From NCBI GenBank assembly GCA_050734185.1, contig JBOHUE010000142.1, positions 1 through 11,424 on the forward strand: a stretch of 11,424 nucleotides of DNA. Reading direction: 5' to 3'. This document shows positions 1 to 6,308 of the stretch, piece after piece. How positions within the stretch are numbered: position 1 is the first letter of the stretch; each line of letters begins with the position of its first letter. Source of the stretch: JAFALX01 sp050734185 (GTDB taxonomy: Bacteria > Chloroflexota > Dormibacteria > Aeolococcales > Aeolococcaceae). Below the pieces are notes generated by a model that saw only the letters and a program-made list of their open reading frames with translations, ran no database searches and was not told the origin of the DNA. The position numbers and the translations under genes were made by a program.

Positions 1-1089
1 CGCCCGTCCGAACCACCCCTGGCGCTGCCACTTGCGGTGCCGCCGGTGCACGCGGTGCCGTCCTACGTCCCTGCCGAAAGGGCCACGCCGTGCATCGAGC
101 CGTTCGATGACGACGGCTGGCGCTTCAGCGTCGACTGGGAGGGGGCGCGGACGCTGCTGAGCGTCAGCGAGGCCGAGGGGGTGCGTCTCCAGTCCGAGAC
201 CGGCGCCGACGTCACCGGCCGCTACCCGGAGCTCCGTTTCGCATCCGAGCATGTGCGCCGCCTGCCGGTCGTGCTCGACGGCGTGATCGTCACGCTCGAC
301 GGCCAGGGCAGACCTGATCTCGAGGGGCTGGGACTTCGCATCGGGCTCGGCGAACGCGGTGCGGCGCAGCGGCCCGTCGTCTACCTCGCCACCGACGTGC
401 TGTTCGCCGGCACCGAGTCCACAGCCGCCTGGCCGCTGACCGATCGGCTAGAGCTGCTCGGCCGGCTCGTCGGCCATCGCGGCGTCGTGCAGGCGCCCGA
501 CACCGTGGCGGGACAGGGCGCCGGTCTTGCGGAGGCGGCCGGGCAGCGCGGGTTGAGCGCGGTTCTGGCGCGCCGCGCGTCCGCGCCGTACCGCCCCGGG
601 GTGGCGTCGCCCGACCGGCTGCAGATCCAGATGCGCCGGCATCTGACGGCGATCGTCGTCGGCCTCGAGGAAGGGGCGGACCGGCCGTACCTGCTGCTGG
701 CCGAGCACGAACGCGGCCGGCTCGTGTACTGCGGACGGGTCCGCGGGCCACGGCACGCGGCGGTCGAGCGCTGGCTCGCCGATCGCGCGGCATCGCTTGC
801 GACACTGGAGCCGGCCGTGACGGGCGCGCCGCTGCGAGCGTTTTCAGCAGCCGGCGACGTCGTCTGGCTGCGCGACGGCATTTGCGCCACGGTCACCCAC
901 GAAGGGCGGCTCGCCGACGGCGTGCTGCGGGAGACGACTCTCCTCGCCGTGCGCGACGACGTCGACCCGCGCTGGTGCATCCGTCGCGACCCGGTGGCGC
1001 CACCATCGCAGGCGACGCGCAAATTCGCGCCAACCGTGCTGCTGCCGTTACCGATCGAGTCGTTTGACGGCGCTGGCGCGGTGCAATGA
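1..1089 (+). CDS. ATP-dependent DNA ligase-like protein (LigD ligase fold), catalytic residues lost; 5' end open at window edge
   Basis: The layout matches the LigD-type ligase domain: adenylation domain (about residues 17-200, numbering from the GTG at 37), then an OB-fold. Recognisable anchors are 'EPFDDDGW', 'TGRYPEL', 'VVLDGVIVTLDGQGRPD', 'APYRPG' and, in the OB-fold, 'GVLRETTLLAVRDD'. All catalytic positions differ from an active ligase. The nucleophile Lys of motif I (KxDGxR) is Asp33 in 'VDWEGAR'. The Glu of 'DGEIV' is Val83. Motif IV 'EGVVAK' reads 'SAVLAR' (Ser174, Arg179). Motif V 'LKxK' reads 'LQIQ'. The frame is intact for more than 350 codons, so this looks like a maintained pseudoenzyme rather than a decaying gene. 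The frame is open through base 1, the residues there are Pro-rich and linker-like, and no ribosome site precedes GTG 37, so the true start, or an upstream domain, probably lies outside the window. The family call is by motif recognition. The loss of activity is inference. Confidence 0.8.
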   Translation, partial: RPSEPPLALPLAVPPVHAVPSYVPAERATPCIEPFDDDGWRFSVDWEGARTLLSVSEAEGVRLQSETGADVTGRYPELRFASEHVRRLPVVLDGVIVTLDGQGRPDLEGLGLRIGLGERGAAQRPVVYLATDVLFAGTESTAAWPLTDRLELLGRLVGHRGVVQAPDTVAGQGAGLAEAAGQRGLSAVLARRASAPYRPGVASPDRLQIQMRRHLTAIVVGLEEGADRPYLLLAEHERGRLVYCGRVRGPRHAAVERWLADRAASLATLEPAVTGAPLRAFSAAGDVVWLRDGICATVTHEGRLADGVLRETTLLAVRDDVDPRWCIRRDPVAPPSQATRKFAPTVLLPLPIESFDGAGAVQ

Positions 1090-1142
1090 TCGAAGGACCG
1101 GACTCAGGAGCTCCCCGCGCGACGCGATCGGCCTGAGACGGC

Positions 1143-1148
1143 GGAGGG
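1143..1148 (+). promoter_or_regulatory. Shine-Dalgarno GGAGGG for the 1157 start
   Basis: GGAGGG lies 8 bases before the GTG at 1157. It decides the start: the same frame is open further upstream, to 1064 and into the preceding gene, but those extra residues are basic and unlike the family. Confidence 0.75.
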
Positions 1149-1156
1149 ATTGGCCA

Positions 1157-1960
1157 GTGGCCATCCTCATGTGCCGCCCCGAGCACTTCGGAGTGGAGTA
1201 CGAGATCAATCCGTGGATGCACGTCGACGTGCGCGTCGACCACGCGCTCGCGGCGGCGCAATGGCAGAGCTTGTACGACACCTACGCGCGTCTTGGCGTC
1301 GCCGTCGACCTCGTTGAGCCGCGGAAGGATCTTCCCGACATGGTGTTCAGCGCCAACGCCGCCGTCGTGTGGGACGGCGCCGCCGTGCTGAGCAGCTTCC
1401 GCTACCCGCAACGCCAGGGTGAGGAGCCGTTTTGGCGGGCGGCGCTCGAGCGGCGCGGGCTGCGCGTGTCGGTCCTGCCCTATGGCCTGGCATTCGAAGG
1501 CGCCGGCGACGCACTGTTCGTCGGCGAGCAGCTGTTCTGCGGCTACGGGTTCCGCACGGATCGCTCGTCGCACGCACCGGTGGGACAGGCGCTCGGGGTC
1601 GACGTGGTCTCGCTCGAGCTCGTTGACCCGCGCTTCTACCACCTGGATACGTGCTTCTGCCCGCTCAACGACCAGACGGTCCTGTTCGCGCCGGACGCTC
1701 TCTCCCCGTCGTCGGCGCGGCTGGTTCGCCGCCTGGTCCCCCACGTCATCGAGGTCCCGATGGACGTTGCGGCGGGCTTCGCCTGCAACGCGATGCCGGT
1801 CGGCGGCGCCGTCGTTTCCTCGATGGCGGCGGCGCGACTCGAGGAGCCGCTGGCCGATGCCGGCTTCCTCACCATCGAGCTGCCGATGAGCGAGTTCATG
1901 AAGTCGGGCGGCGGCGTGCGCTGCCTGTCGCTGCCGCTGGACATGGGTCGCGCCGCCTGA
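1157..1960 (+). CDS. Amidinotransferase-superfamily guanidino hydrolase (DDAH / arginine dihydrolase-like)
   Basis: 267 aa from GTG 1157, close to the family's usual 250-290. The protein opens with 'MAILMCRPEHFGVEYEINPW', the signature opening of dimethylarginine dimethylaminohydrolase-like and cyanobacterial arginine dihydrolase-type (ArgZ/AgrE N-terminal) proteins. Catalytic residues of the pentein fold are visible: Asp61 in 'LPDMVFSANA', Glu114/Asp118 in 'FEGAGDAL', His162 in 'FYHLDTCFC' and the nucleophile Cys256 in 'SGGGVRCLSLPL'. Such enzymes attack the guanidino carbon through a Cys-amidino intermediate. The substrate could be methylated arginine (giving citrulline plus methylamine), free arginine (giving ornithine, CO2 and ammonia) or another guanidine; the sequence alone does not settle it. 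It is soluble, with no signal peptide. It lies 67 bp after the ligase-like gene on the same strand, so co-transcription is possible, but no functional link is evident. Confidence 0.88.
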   Translation: MAILMCRPEHFGVEYEINPWMHVDVRVDHALAAAQWQSLYDTYARLGVAVDLVEPRKDLPDMVFSANAAVVWDGAAVLSSFRYPQRQGEEPFWRAALERRGLRVSVLPYGLAFEGAGDALFVGEQLFCGYGFRTDRSSHAPVGQALGVDVVSLELVDPRFYHLDTCFCPLNDQTVLFAPDALSPSSARLVRRLVPHVIEVPMDVAAGFACNAMPVGGAVVSSMAAARLEEPLADAGFLTIELPMSEFMKSGGGVRCLSLPLDMGRAA

Positions 1961-1961
1961 A

Positions 1962-1988
1962 TTTTCCACAGGGTCGCTGTAGGGAAAA
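1962..1988. terminator. Hairpin just after the guanidino hydrolase stop, possible (bidirectional) terminator
   Basis: The left arm TTTTCCACAG (1962-1971), loop GGTCG and right arm CTGT-(AG bulge)-GGAAAA (1977-1988) can pair over 10 bp. It sits between convergent genes, 1 base after the upstream stop. No U-run follows on either strand, so classical intrinsic termination is uncertain. Confidence 0.4.
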
Positions 1989-2022
1989 GGGAGTTCTCTG
2001 TGGATGGCCTGTGGACAGTCGC

Positions 2023-2757
2023 TTAGCTCTGACGACGGGCGCGGCGTGTGGCGAGGCGTACCGCGGCGATCACCGCTGCTGCGAGCGCGACAACGACCCC
2101 GGCGAGGATCAGGTTGGCGCGCGCGGCCGTCAGGAACTGGGGCGACGGCACCGGAGGTTGATTTGAGGCCTCCGGCGGCGCGGCGATGAGGGGCGGCGGC
2201 GCGGCACCGCTGGTCTCCAGGCCGGCCGGACCCGCCTGGCCGCTGCTCGACGGTGCCGGTGGCGCGGCCGGTGCAGCCGGCGGCGTGGCGGCAGCGAGTG
2301 CGGCGGCTTCGCTGACCACGGTGGTCGGCGTCACCGCCGCCCCAGGCGGCGTCCCCTCCCCGCGACGATGGCCCCCGCCCCCCGGGGCAACCTCGGAAAC
2401 GCTCGCCTCCGCCTCCTTGTCGGCGTGTGCCTCGATGCGCTCGACCTGACCGGGGGCGCCGGCGCTGGAAGCGGACTGCGTGCCTCGCGGCGTGAGCCCT
2501 TCTGCCACCGCGCTCTCGAGCATCGCGGCGCCGTCCGGGGGATCTGCGTGCGGCGTCGCAGCCGGCGCGGGGACCGCAGCTCTGTCGTGCGCCGGACCAG
2601 CGGGCGCGGAAATGGCCGGCCTGTGCAGACCGCCGGCGTTGCCCGGACGCTCATGACCGGGCGCTGAGTCGGCGAGCACAGTCGTGGGGCTCGCGGCCGC
2701 GAGGGCGGCAGCAATCGCACCACCCAGCAGAAGAATGAGTCGCTCGCTTGCGAGCAC
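2023..2757 (-). CDS. Secreted Ala/Pro-rich single-pass membrane protein, function unknown
   Basis: 244 aa from the GTG at 2757. I chose this start because AAGAAGG lies 6 bases before it and because it puts a signal peptide exactly at the N-terminus: 'MLASERLILLLGGAIAAAL', with a signal peptidase I site after Val-Leu-Ala29. An extension upstream to 2838 is open but adds 27 residues without a ribosome site. The mature region (about 30-210) is low-complexity, rich in Ala, Pro, Gly, Ser and Glu, and probably disordered. A second hydrophobic helix (about 215-233) is followed by the basic tail 'RLATRRARRQS', so the predicted topology is an extracellular stalk with a short cytoplasmic C-terminus. 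The architecture (signal, Pro-rich stretch, C-terminal helix, Arg tail) resembles LPXTG proteins or envelope spacers, but no sorting motif is present. I recognise no homologous family. It is divergent from the lipoprotein gene, so a shared control region is possible. Confidence 0.65.
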   Translation of the reverse strand: MLASERLILLLGGAIAAALAAASPTTVLADSAPGHERPGNAGGLHRPAISAPAGPAHDRAAVPAPAATPHADPPDGAAMLESAVAEGLTPRGTQSASSAGAPGQVERIEAHADKEAEASVSEVAPGGGGHRRGEGTPPGAAVTPTTVVSEAAALAAATPPAAPAAPPAPSSSGQAGPAGLETSGAAPPPLIAAPPEASNQPPVPSPQFLTAARANLILAGVVVALAAAVIAAVRLATRRARRQS

Positions 2758-2763
2758 GCTATA

Positions 2764-2770
2764 CCTTCTT
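2764..2770 (-). promoter_or_regulatory. Shine-Dalgarno AAGAAGG for the 2757 start
   Basis: On the minus strand AAGAAGG is followed by 6 bases and then GTG at 2757. This site moves the start 27 codons inside the longest open frame and restores a normal signal peptide. Confidence 0.7.
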
Positions 2771-2805
2771 GCAAACCCAAAGCCTGCAGCACCCACACCG
2801 CGGGC

Positions 2806-2848
2806 GCGCATGCGCTCAATGATCGTCGCGCGGCACACGGAATTGAGC
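2806..2848. promoter_or_regulatory. Dyad elements in the divergent 2758-2818 region
   Basis: A perfect 10-bp palindrome GCGCATGCGC (2806-2815) overlaps the left arm of a second, longer-range inverted repeat: GCTCAAT (2814-2820) and ATTGAGC (2842-2848), 21 bases apart. It lies between two divergent envelope genes, where an operator would be expected. I see no convincing -35/-10 pair on either strand. Chance occurrence cannot be excluded in GC-rich DNA. Confidence 0.25.
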
Positions 2849-3850
2849 TATGCGGGCGCAATATCCGATGGATTGTTGACGAACTGGAACAGTCCCCGCC
2901 CTGCGTGTAACGGCGCCCGGCGACGTGTCCTCCGGAGCTGCGCGGCACTCACGCTGATCATGGTCGTCGCAGCGTGTGCCCCGGCCCCGCACACCGCTCC
3001 CACCCGGGCTGCGCTGGGAGCGACCTCCACACCCGTGCCGCCGACCGAGGGTGCGCCCTCCGACACCGCGCCGGATCCGCTCGCCGGGTGCCGGCCATCG
3101 GTGCCCTTCTCGTCGCTCCCCGTGGTCACACGCATCGCGGGTGCGGACGACGTTGTCGTTGAGCCCGATGGGTCGCTCTGGGTCGACGACGCATCGCGCA
3201 CGCTGGTGCACGTGTCCGCAAGCGGTTCGGTGCTGCAGCGCATCATCGACGCGCGGGCTCCCGAGGGCATCGCGGTGCTTCCGGATGGCAGCCTGCTCCT
3301 CGCCGAGCAGGGATCGGACCGTGTCGTGCGCCTGGAACCGGCGACGCAGGCGCTCACCACGGTCGTGCAGCTCACCCCGCGCGCGGGGCAGGAGGGAGTC
3401 GACGGCATCGCGTACGACGCCGAGTCGAACACGGTCCTGGTGCCCGACGCCCCCAACGGAACGTTGTTGGAGGTGCCGGCCGGCGGAGGCGCGCTCGCAC
3501 GCCTGGCGTCGGGGCTCGGCCGTCCGGTTGGCGCTGCGCTTGCAGGCGACGGGAGCATCCTCGTCGCCGCCGAGGACGCGAGGGGACTGTTCCGCGTGCC
3601 GGCCGGCGGCGGCGCGGCGGCGGCGATCTCGGATGTCACGCAGGGGGACGACGTCGTCGTGGCGAACGGTGTCGCCTACGTGACGTCGCTCACAGCGCAC
3701 CAGCTGATCGCCGTCGACCCGGCTAGTGGCCGGGCGCATGTTTTGGTCACTGGTGACCCAATGCCACAGGGGCTGGCGGTGGGACCCGGCGGAAATCTGG
3801 TGCTGACCGACTCCTCGACCGGCACCGTCGTCGTCGTCCCTGCCTGTTGA
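2819..3850 (+). CDS. Lipoprotein with six-bladed NHL/SMP-30-like beta-propeller
   Basis: A basic n-region ('ARRRVLRS'), a hydrophobic core and the lipobox 'VVAAC' (Cys codon 2975-2977) mark a lipoprotein exported and acylated at the outer face of the membrane. The RRxVLR pattern is compatible with Tat export. A Pro/Thr-rich linker follows, then six repeats of the NHL-like unit: 'VVVEPDGSLWVDD', 'IAVLPDGSLLLAE', 'IAYDAESNTVLVPD', 'AALAGDGSILVAA', 'VVVANGVAYVTS' and 'LAVGPGGNLVLTD'. Such propellers bind ligands or act as lactonases; no metal-ligand set is clear enough to assign activity. The mature protein has only two Cys besides the lipidated one: in 'LAGC' before blade 1, and the very last residue. 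The start is uncertain. ATG 2819 gives an unusually long 52-residue leader; TTG 2873 or 2876 would give a normal length of 33-34. None has a good ribosome site. Confidence 0.78.
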   Translation: MIVARHTELSYAGAISDGLLTNWNSPRPACNGARRRVLRSCAALTLIMVVAACAPAPHTAPTRAALGATSTPVPPTEGAPSDTAPDPLAGCRPSVPFSSLPVVTRIAGADDVVVEPDGSLWVDDASRTLVHVSASGSVLQRIIDARAPEGIAVLPDGSLLLAEQGSDRVVRLEPATQALTTVVQLTPRAGQEGVDGIAYDAESNTVLVPDAPNGTLLEVPAGGGALARLASGLGRPVGAALAGDGSILVAAEDARGLFRVPAGGGAAAAISDVTQGDDVVVANGVAYVTSLTAHQLIAVDPASGRAHVLVTGDPMPQGLAVGPGGNLVLTDSSTGTVVVVPAC

Positions 3851-3852
3851 GC

Positions 3853-3870
3853 GGAGAGACCTAGCTCTCC
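3853..3870. terminator. Short hairpin spanning the convergent stops
   Basis: GGAGAG (3853-3858), a 6-base loop and CTCTCC (3865-3870) form a 6-bp stem that covers the TAG stop of the minus-strand gene and begins 3 bases after the TGA of the plus-strand gene. There is no U-run, so it is a weak candidate for a shared terminator. Confidence 0.3.
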
Positions 3871-4652
3871 AGCGTCATCAGCGCCGTGACCCGCTCCTGG
3901 TACTGGCGGGTGTCATCGAACTGTCCGTTGCGCGCGACGCTGGCCGTGCCCTGGTAGTACCCGGCGAGCGCGGACGTCTGGTCGCCATCGTGCAGGTCGA
4001 TGAGGTGGCGCAGCAGCAGGCTGCCGGCGACCACGTTGTCCTGCGCCATCCAGATGTCGAGGCGCCGGCCGGCCAGGTGGCGCGACACCCACTCACCGCT
4101 GTAGGGCTCGAGCTGCATCATGCCGACCGCGCCGGTGGGCGACACCACGTCCTGCCGCCAGCCGGACTCGGACCACGCGACCGAACGGACAAGAGTGGCA
4201 GAAACTCCGACCTCGTCGGCGACGAACGTGAGGAGCGCGTTGGTGCGGGCCAGCCGTCCGGGAATCTGCATCTCGGCACCGGACGCGAGCTGCGCGTTGA
4301 CCCCGATGCCGTTCGCCCGCGCCAGTGCCGTGGGATCGACGCCGAAGCGGCGCGCCACCTCGAACACGCCCTCGCGATCGCGAACGCTGTACGTCTCGAT
4401 GTCCGCCGTACCGGTCGTGTAGGCGGGCAGGCCGAGGCTCGCGTCGGGAATCTGCAGCAGCTGCCCCGGGTGGAGCTCCTTCGTGTCGGCGTTGGCCTTT
4501 TCGATCGCCTGCACGGTTGTGCCGTGGCGGATCGCGATGTCGCCCAGAGTGTCGCCCGGGTGGACGACGTAGCTGGTCGCGACGACACTGGCTGGAAGGC
4601 TGACCGCGGCGGTGACGCCGAGGGCTGCGGCGATGCGGGTACGCGTCGTCAT
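3861..4652 (-). CDS. Secreted LysM-LysM lytic transglycosylase (SLT domain, MltD-like)
   Basis: 263 aa from the ATG at 4652, which has AAGGGG 7 bases upstream; the 15 extra upstream codons of the open frame are dropped for that reason. The signal peptide 'MTTRTRIAAALGVTAAVSLP' has a likely cut after Val-Val-Ala25. LysM 1 (about 27-69, 'YVVHPGDTLGDIAIRHGTT' to 'LLQIP') is canonical. LysM 2 (about 87-131, 'YSVRDREGVFEVARRFGV' to 'EMQIP') lacks the PGDT turn. The SLT-type catalytic domain (about 138-255) carries the catalytic Glu162 in 'AWSESGW', the 'GAVGMMQ' motif and 'GYYQG' in place of the usual AYNAG. This enzyme family cleaves the MurNAc-GlcNAc bond to 1,6-anhydro products, and LysM domains anchor it to the glycan strands. 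It is divergent from the small membrane protein gene (66 bp apart). Confidence 0.9.
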   Translation of the reverse strand: MTTRTRIAAALGVTAAVSLPASVVATSYVVHPGDTLGDIAIRHGTTVQAIEKANADTKELHPGQLLQIPDASLGLPAYTTGTADIETYSVRDREGVFEVARRFGVDPTALARANGIGVNAQLASGAEMQIPGRLARTNALLTFVADEVGVSATLVRSVAWSESGWRQDVVSPTGAVGMMQLEPYSGEWVSRHLAGRRLDIWMAQDNVVAGSLLLRHLIDLHDGDQTSALAGYYQGTASVARNGQFDDTRQYQERVTALMTLES

Positions 4653-4657
4653 CGTGG

Positions 4658-4665
4658 TTCCCCTT
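4658..4665 (-). promoter_or_regulatory. Shine-Dalgarno AAGGGGAA for the transglycosylase
   Basis: On the minus strand AAGGGG (4665-4660) lies 7 bases before the ATG at 4652. It selects this ATG over the upstream one at 4697. Confidence 0.7.
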
Positions 4666-4718
4666 GGGTGAAACGTGAGCTGAGATGGGGCGGTCACCCG
4701 GGAGCGTAGGGAACAGAT

Positions 4719-5171
4719 GTGCTCTCGTCAATGTCGTCATCGATTCGTGACAACGCGCCGGGCGCCCGCGAGCAGGTGCGGCGGCCGCCCGAGCCGGTGG
4801 TACGCTGCCCCGCAGTCGTGCGTCCCTCCAGTACCGGAACTGGCCCGCGGTTCGCGCCGCTCCTGGCGGCGTCGTTCGGCGCCGCGCTCGGGGTGCTGAC
4901 GTTCGTTGTCACCGCCTGGCTCTGGCGGCACGGCGCCACCGGCGCGGCGAGTGTCACCGCCGACGCTGCGTTACTGGTCGCACTGGCGTGCGTCGCCGCG
5001 TTCGCCGTGCTCGACGGCCCCGCGCGCCTGCATCGCGCTCGCGTTCCAATTGGCCGCGTGCTGCCGCCGGCGTGGTGGCCGCAGGACGATGACACCGTGC
5101 CGCTGCTGGCCGCCTGCGTGGGCGCGCCGCTCGTGGTCGGCGCGGGCCTCGCGGCGCTGCTCTTCCGCTGA
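4719..5171 (+). CDS. Small three-helix membrane protein, function unknown
   Basis: 150 aa from GTG 4719, with AGGGA (4708-4712) 6 bases upstream. The N-terminus (about 1-44) is polar, Pro/Arg-rich and probably cytoplasmic. Three hydrophobic helices follow: about 46-69 ('FAPLLAASFGAALGVLTFVV'), 79-98 and 127-149, the last ending at the final Arg. The loop between helices 2 and 3 carries 'LPPAWWPQDDD'. No conserved catalytic motif is recognisable. The reading frame is supported by the ribosome site and by coherent membrane segments. The opposite-strand frame across this region is low-complexity Ala/Arg/Ser/Thr text without a domain. The gene is convergent with queG; the 24-bp gap holds nothing clear. 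Confidence 0.6.
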   Translation: MLSSMSSSIRDNAPGAREQVRRPPEPVVRCPAVVRPSSTGTGPRFAPLLAASFGAALGVLTFVVTAWLWRHGATGAASVTADAALLVALACVAAFAVLDGPARLHRARVPIGRVLPPAWWPQDDDTVPLLAACVGAPLVVGAGLAALLFR

Positions 5172-5195
5172 GCGGCCCGAGGGACAGCGCAGCCG

Positions 5196-6281
5196 TCAGC
5201 CGGCGCTGAGCCGCGCGAGCGCCCAGGCGGCAGCTTCGCGCACCACGGCGTCCGCGTCACGATCGCGCGCCCGCTGCAGGTGAGGCGCGGCGGCACGATC
5301 TCCGAGGTTGCCGAGCGCGATGGCGCAGTTGCGAGCGAGGCCGGCTCGACCGGTGCGCCACACGGCGGTGCCGCGGAAGCGTGCGCGGAACTCGTCGTCG
5401 TCGAGCTCGAGGCATTCGATGAGGTCGGGGTACGGAACCGGGCCCGTGCCGGTGCTCGCCGGCTGTTCTGGCAGCGGCGCCGGCGCCAGCCGCTCGTTGA
5501 TCGGGCAGGCCTCCTGGCAGAGGTCGCACCCGAACACCCACGTGTCCATGAGCGGCCGCAGTTCGAGCGGGATCGCGCCGCGGTGCTCGATCGTCAAGTA
5601 CGCGATGCAGCGGCGCGCGTCGATCACGCCCGGCGCGATGAGTGCTCCGGTCGGGCACGCCGGCATGCACTTGGAGCAGTGGCCGCAACCGCGCCGGCTC
5701 GCTGCGTCCGCAGGAAGCGAGACCGACACCACGATCTCGGCAAGCAGCACGTACGAGCCGGCCTCCCGCGTGATGAGCTGCGTGTGCTTGCCGCTGAATC
5801 CAATGCCGGCGCGCTCGGCGACGGCGCGGTCGAGCGCCCAGCCGTGGTCGATGAACCGCTTTGCGCGCACGCTCGGGCTCCGCTCGCCCAGCCAGGCGAT
5901 CAATTGATCACACCCGGTCGCCAGGAGGTCGTGATAGTCGACGGTCTTTCCGCCGGCGCTCAGGCAGGCGTAGCCGGACATGCGCCCGCGCAACGGTGCG
6001 GCCGGCTCGGCGGGTCGGGGTGCCGGTGGGTACGGCCAGGCAAGCGCCAGGATCGATCGCGCCCACGGGTAGCGCGCGCGGAGGTCGGCGGCGGCGTCCA
6101 CCCGCTCGCGCGTGAACCAGGCCATGCCGTCCATGCGTCCCGCGTCGATCGCCCGCAGCGCGCGCCGGCGCGCCTGGCGGAAGGGCCGGGACGAGGTCAC
6201 GCCGGCCGCGACGAATCCGATCCGCCTCGCCTCGGCGAGCAGGTCGCGCTTGAGGGTGTCGCGCTCCACGGCGTCGAGCAT
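5196..6281 (-). CDS. queG: Epoxyqueuosine reductase QueG with C-terminal HEAT-like tail
   Basis: 361 aa from ATG 6281. QueG catalyses the last step of queuosine synthesis in tRNA, reducing epoxyqueuosine to queuosine with cobalamin and two [4Fe-4S] clusters in the cytoplasm. The cobalamin-binding N-terminal half contains 'YPWARSILALAWPY' and the catalytic-Asp segment 'FIDHGWALDRAVAERAGIGF' (Asp145), then 'GKHTQLI'. Cluster ligands are Cys199, 202, 205 and 209 in 'CGHCSKCMPACPTGALI', plus Cys225 and Cys252, 255 and 259 in 'FGCDLCQEACPIN'. The tail (about 312-361) is a HEAT-like helical pair, usual in longer QueG proteins. An in-frame extension to 6383 is open but would overlap the divergent gene and adds low-complexity sequence. 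The chosen ATG has only a weak GGCGGCG-type site upstream. No other queuosine gene is in the window. Confidence 0.93.
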   Translation of the reverse strand: MLDAVERDTLKRDLLAEARRIGFVAAGVTSSRPFRQARRRALRAIDAGRMDGMAWFTRERVDAAADLRARYPWARSILALAWPYPPAPRPAEPAAPLRGRMSGYACLSAGGKTVDYHDLLATGCDQLIAWLGERSPSVRAKRFIDHGWALDRAVAERAGIGFSGKHTQLITREAGSYVLLAEIVVSVSLPADAASRRGCGHCSKCMPACPTGALIAPGVIDARRCIAYLTIEHRGAIPLELRPLMDTWVFGCDLCQEACPINERLAPAPLPEQPASTGTGPVPYPDLIECLELDDDEFRARFRGTAVWRTGRAGLARNCAIALGNLGDRAAAPHLQRARDRDADAVVREAAAWALARLSAG

Positions 6282-6308
6282 CGCACGGCGCCGCCGTACG
6301 ATCGACTG

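Noticed and set aside
893..1969. Long open frame on the minus strand, about 358 codons, across the ligase-like and guanidino hydrolase genes
   Set aside because: It is Arg/Ala/His-rich without any domain, and it is antisense to a gene with a strong ribosome site and complete catalytic motifs. It is a GC-rich shadow.
2876..2911. TTGACG as a -35 element for the lipoprotein gene
   Set aside because: No -10 box lies 16-18 bases downstream (the nearest TGTAAC is 24 away), and the site lies inside or at the start of the coding region.
3472..3614. Near-identical GTGCCGGCCGGCGG segments at about 3472 and 3597
   Set aside because: They encode the same 'VPAGGG' turn in two adjacent propeller blades and are explained by blade duplication rather than a separate repeat element.
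2816..3739. Minus-strand open frames (307 and 263 codons) opposite the propeller lipoprotein
   Set aside because: They are low-complexity Arg/Ser/Thr text with no motif; the plus strand shows six propeller repeats and a lipobox.
5196..5209. TCAGC-CGGC-GCTGA mini hairpin at the end of queG
   Set aside because: Only a 5-bp stem, inside coding sequence and without a U-run; not good enough for a terminator.
4694..5296. Minus-strand frame of 200 codons opposite the small membrane protein
   Set aside because: Its composition is Ala/Ser/Thr/Arg repeats with no membrane or domain signal, and it overlaps queG on the same strand. The plus-strand frame has a ribosome site and three coherent helices.
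5280..6308. Upstream extension of the RpiB frame, opposite queG
   Set aside because: It is antisense to QueG with its iron-sulfur ligands. The conserved RpiB start strand begins at 6309, so the extension is not coding.
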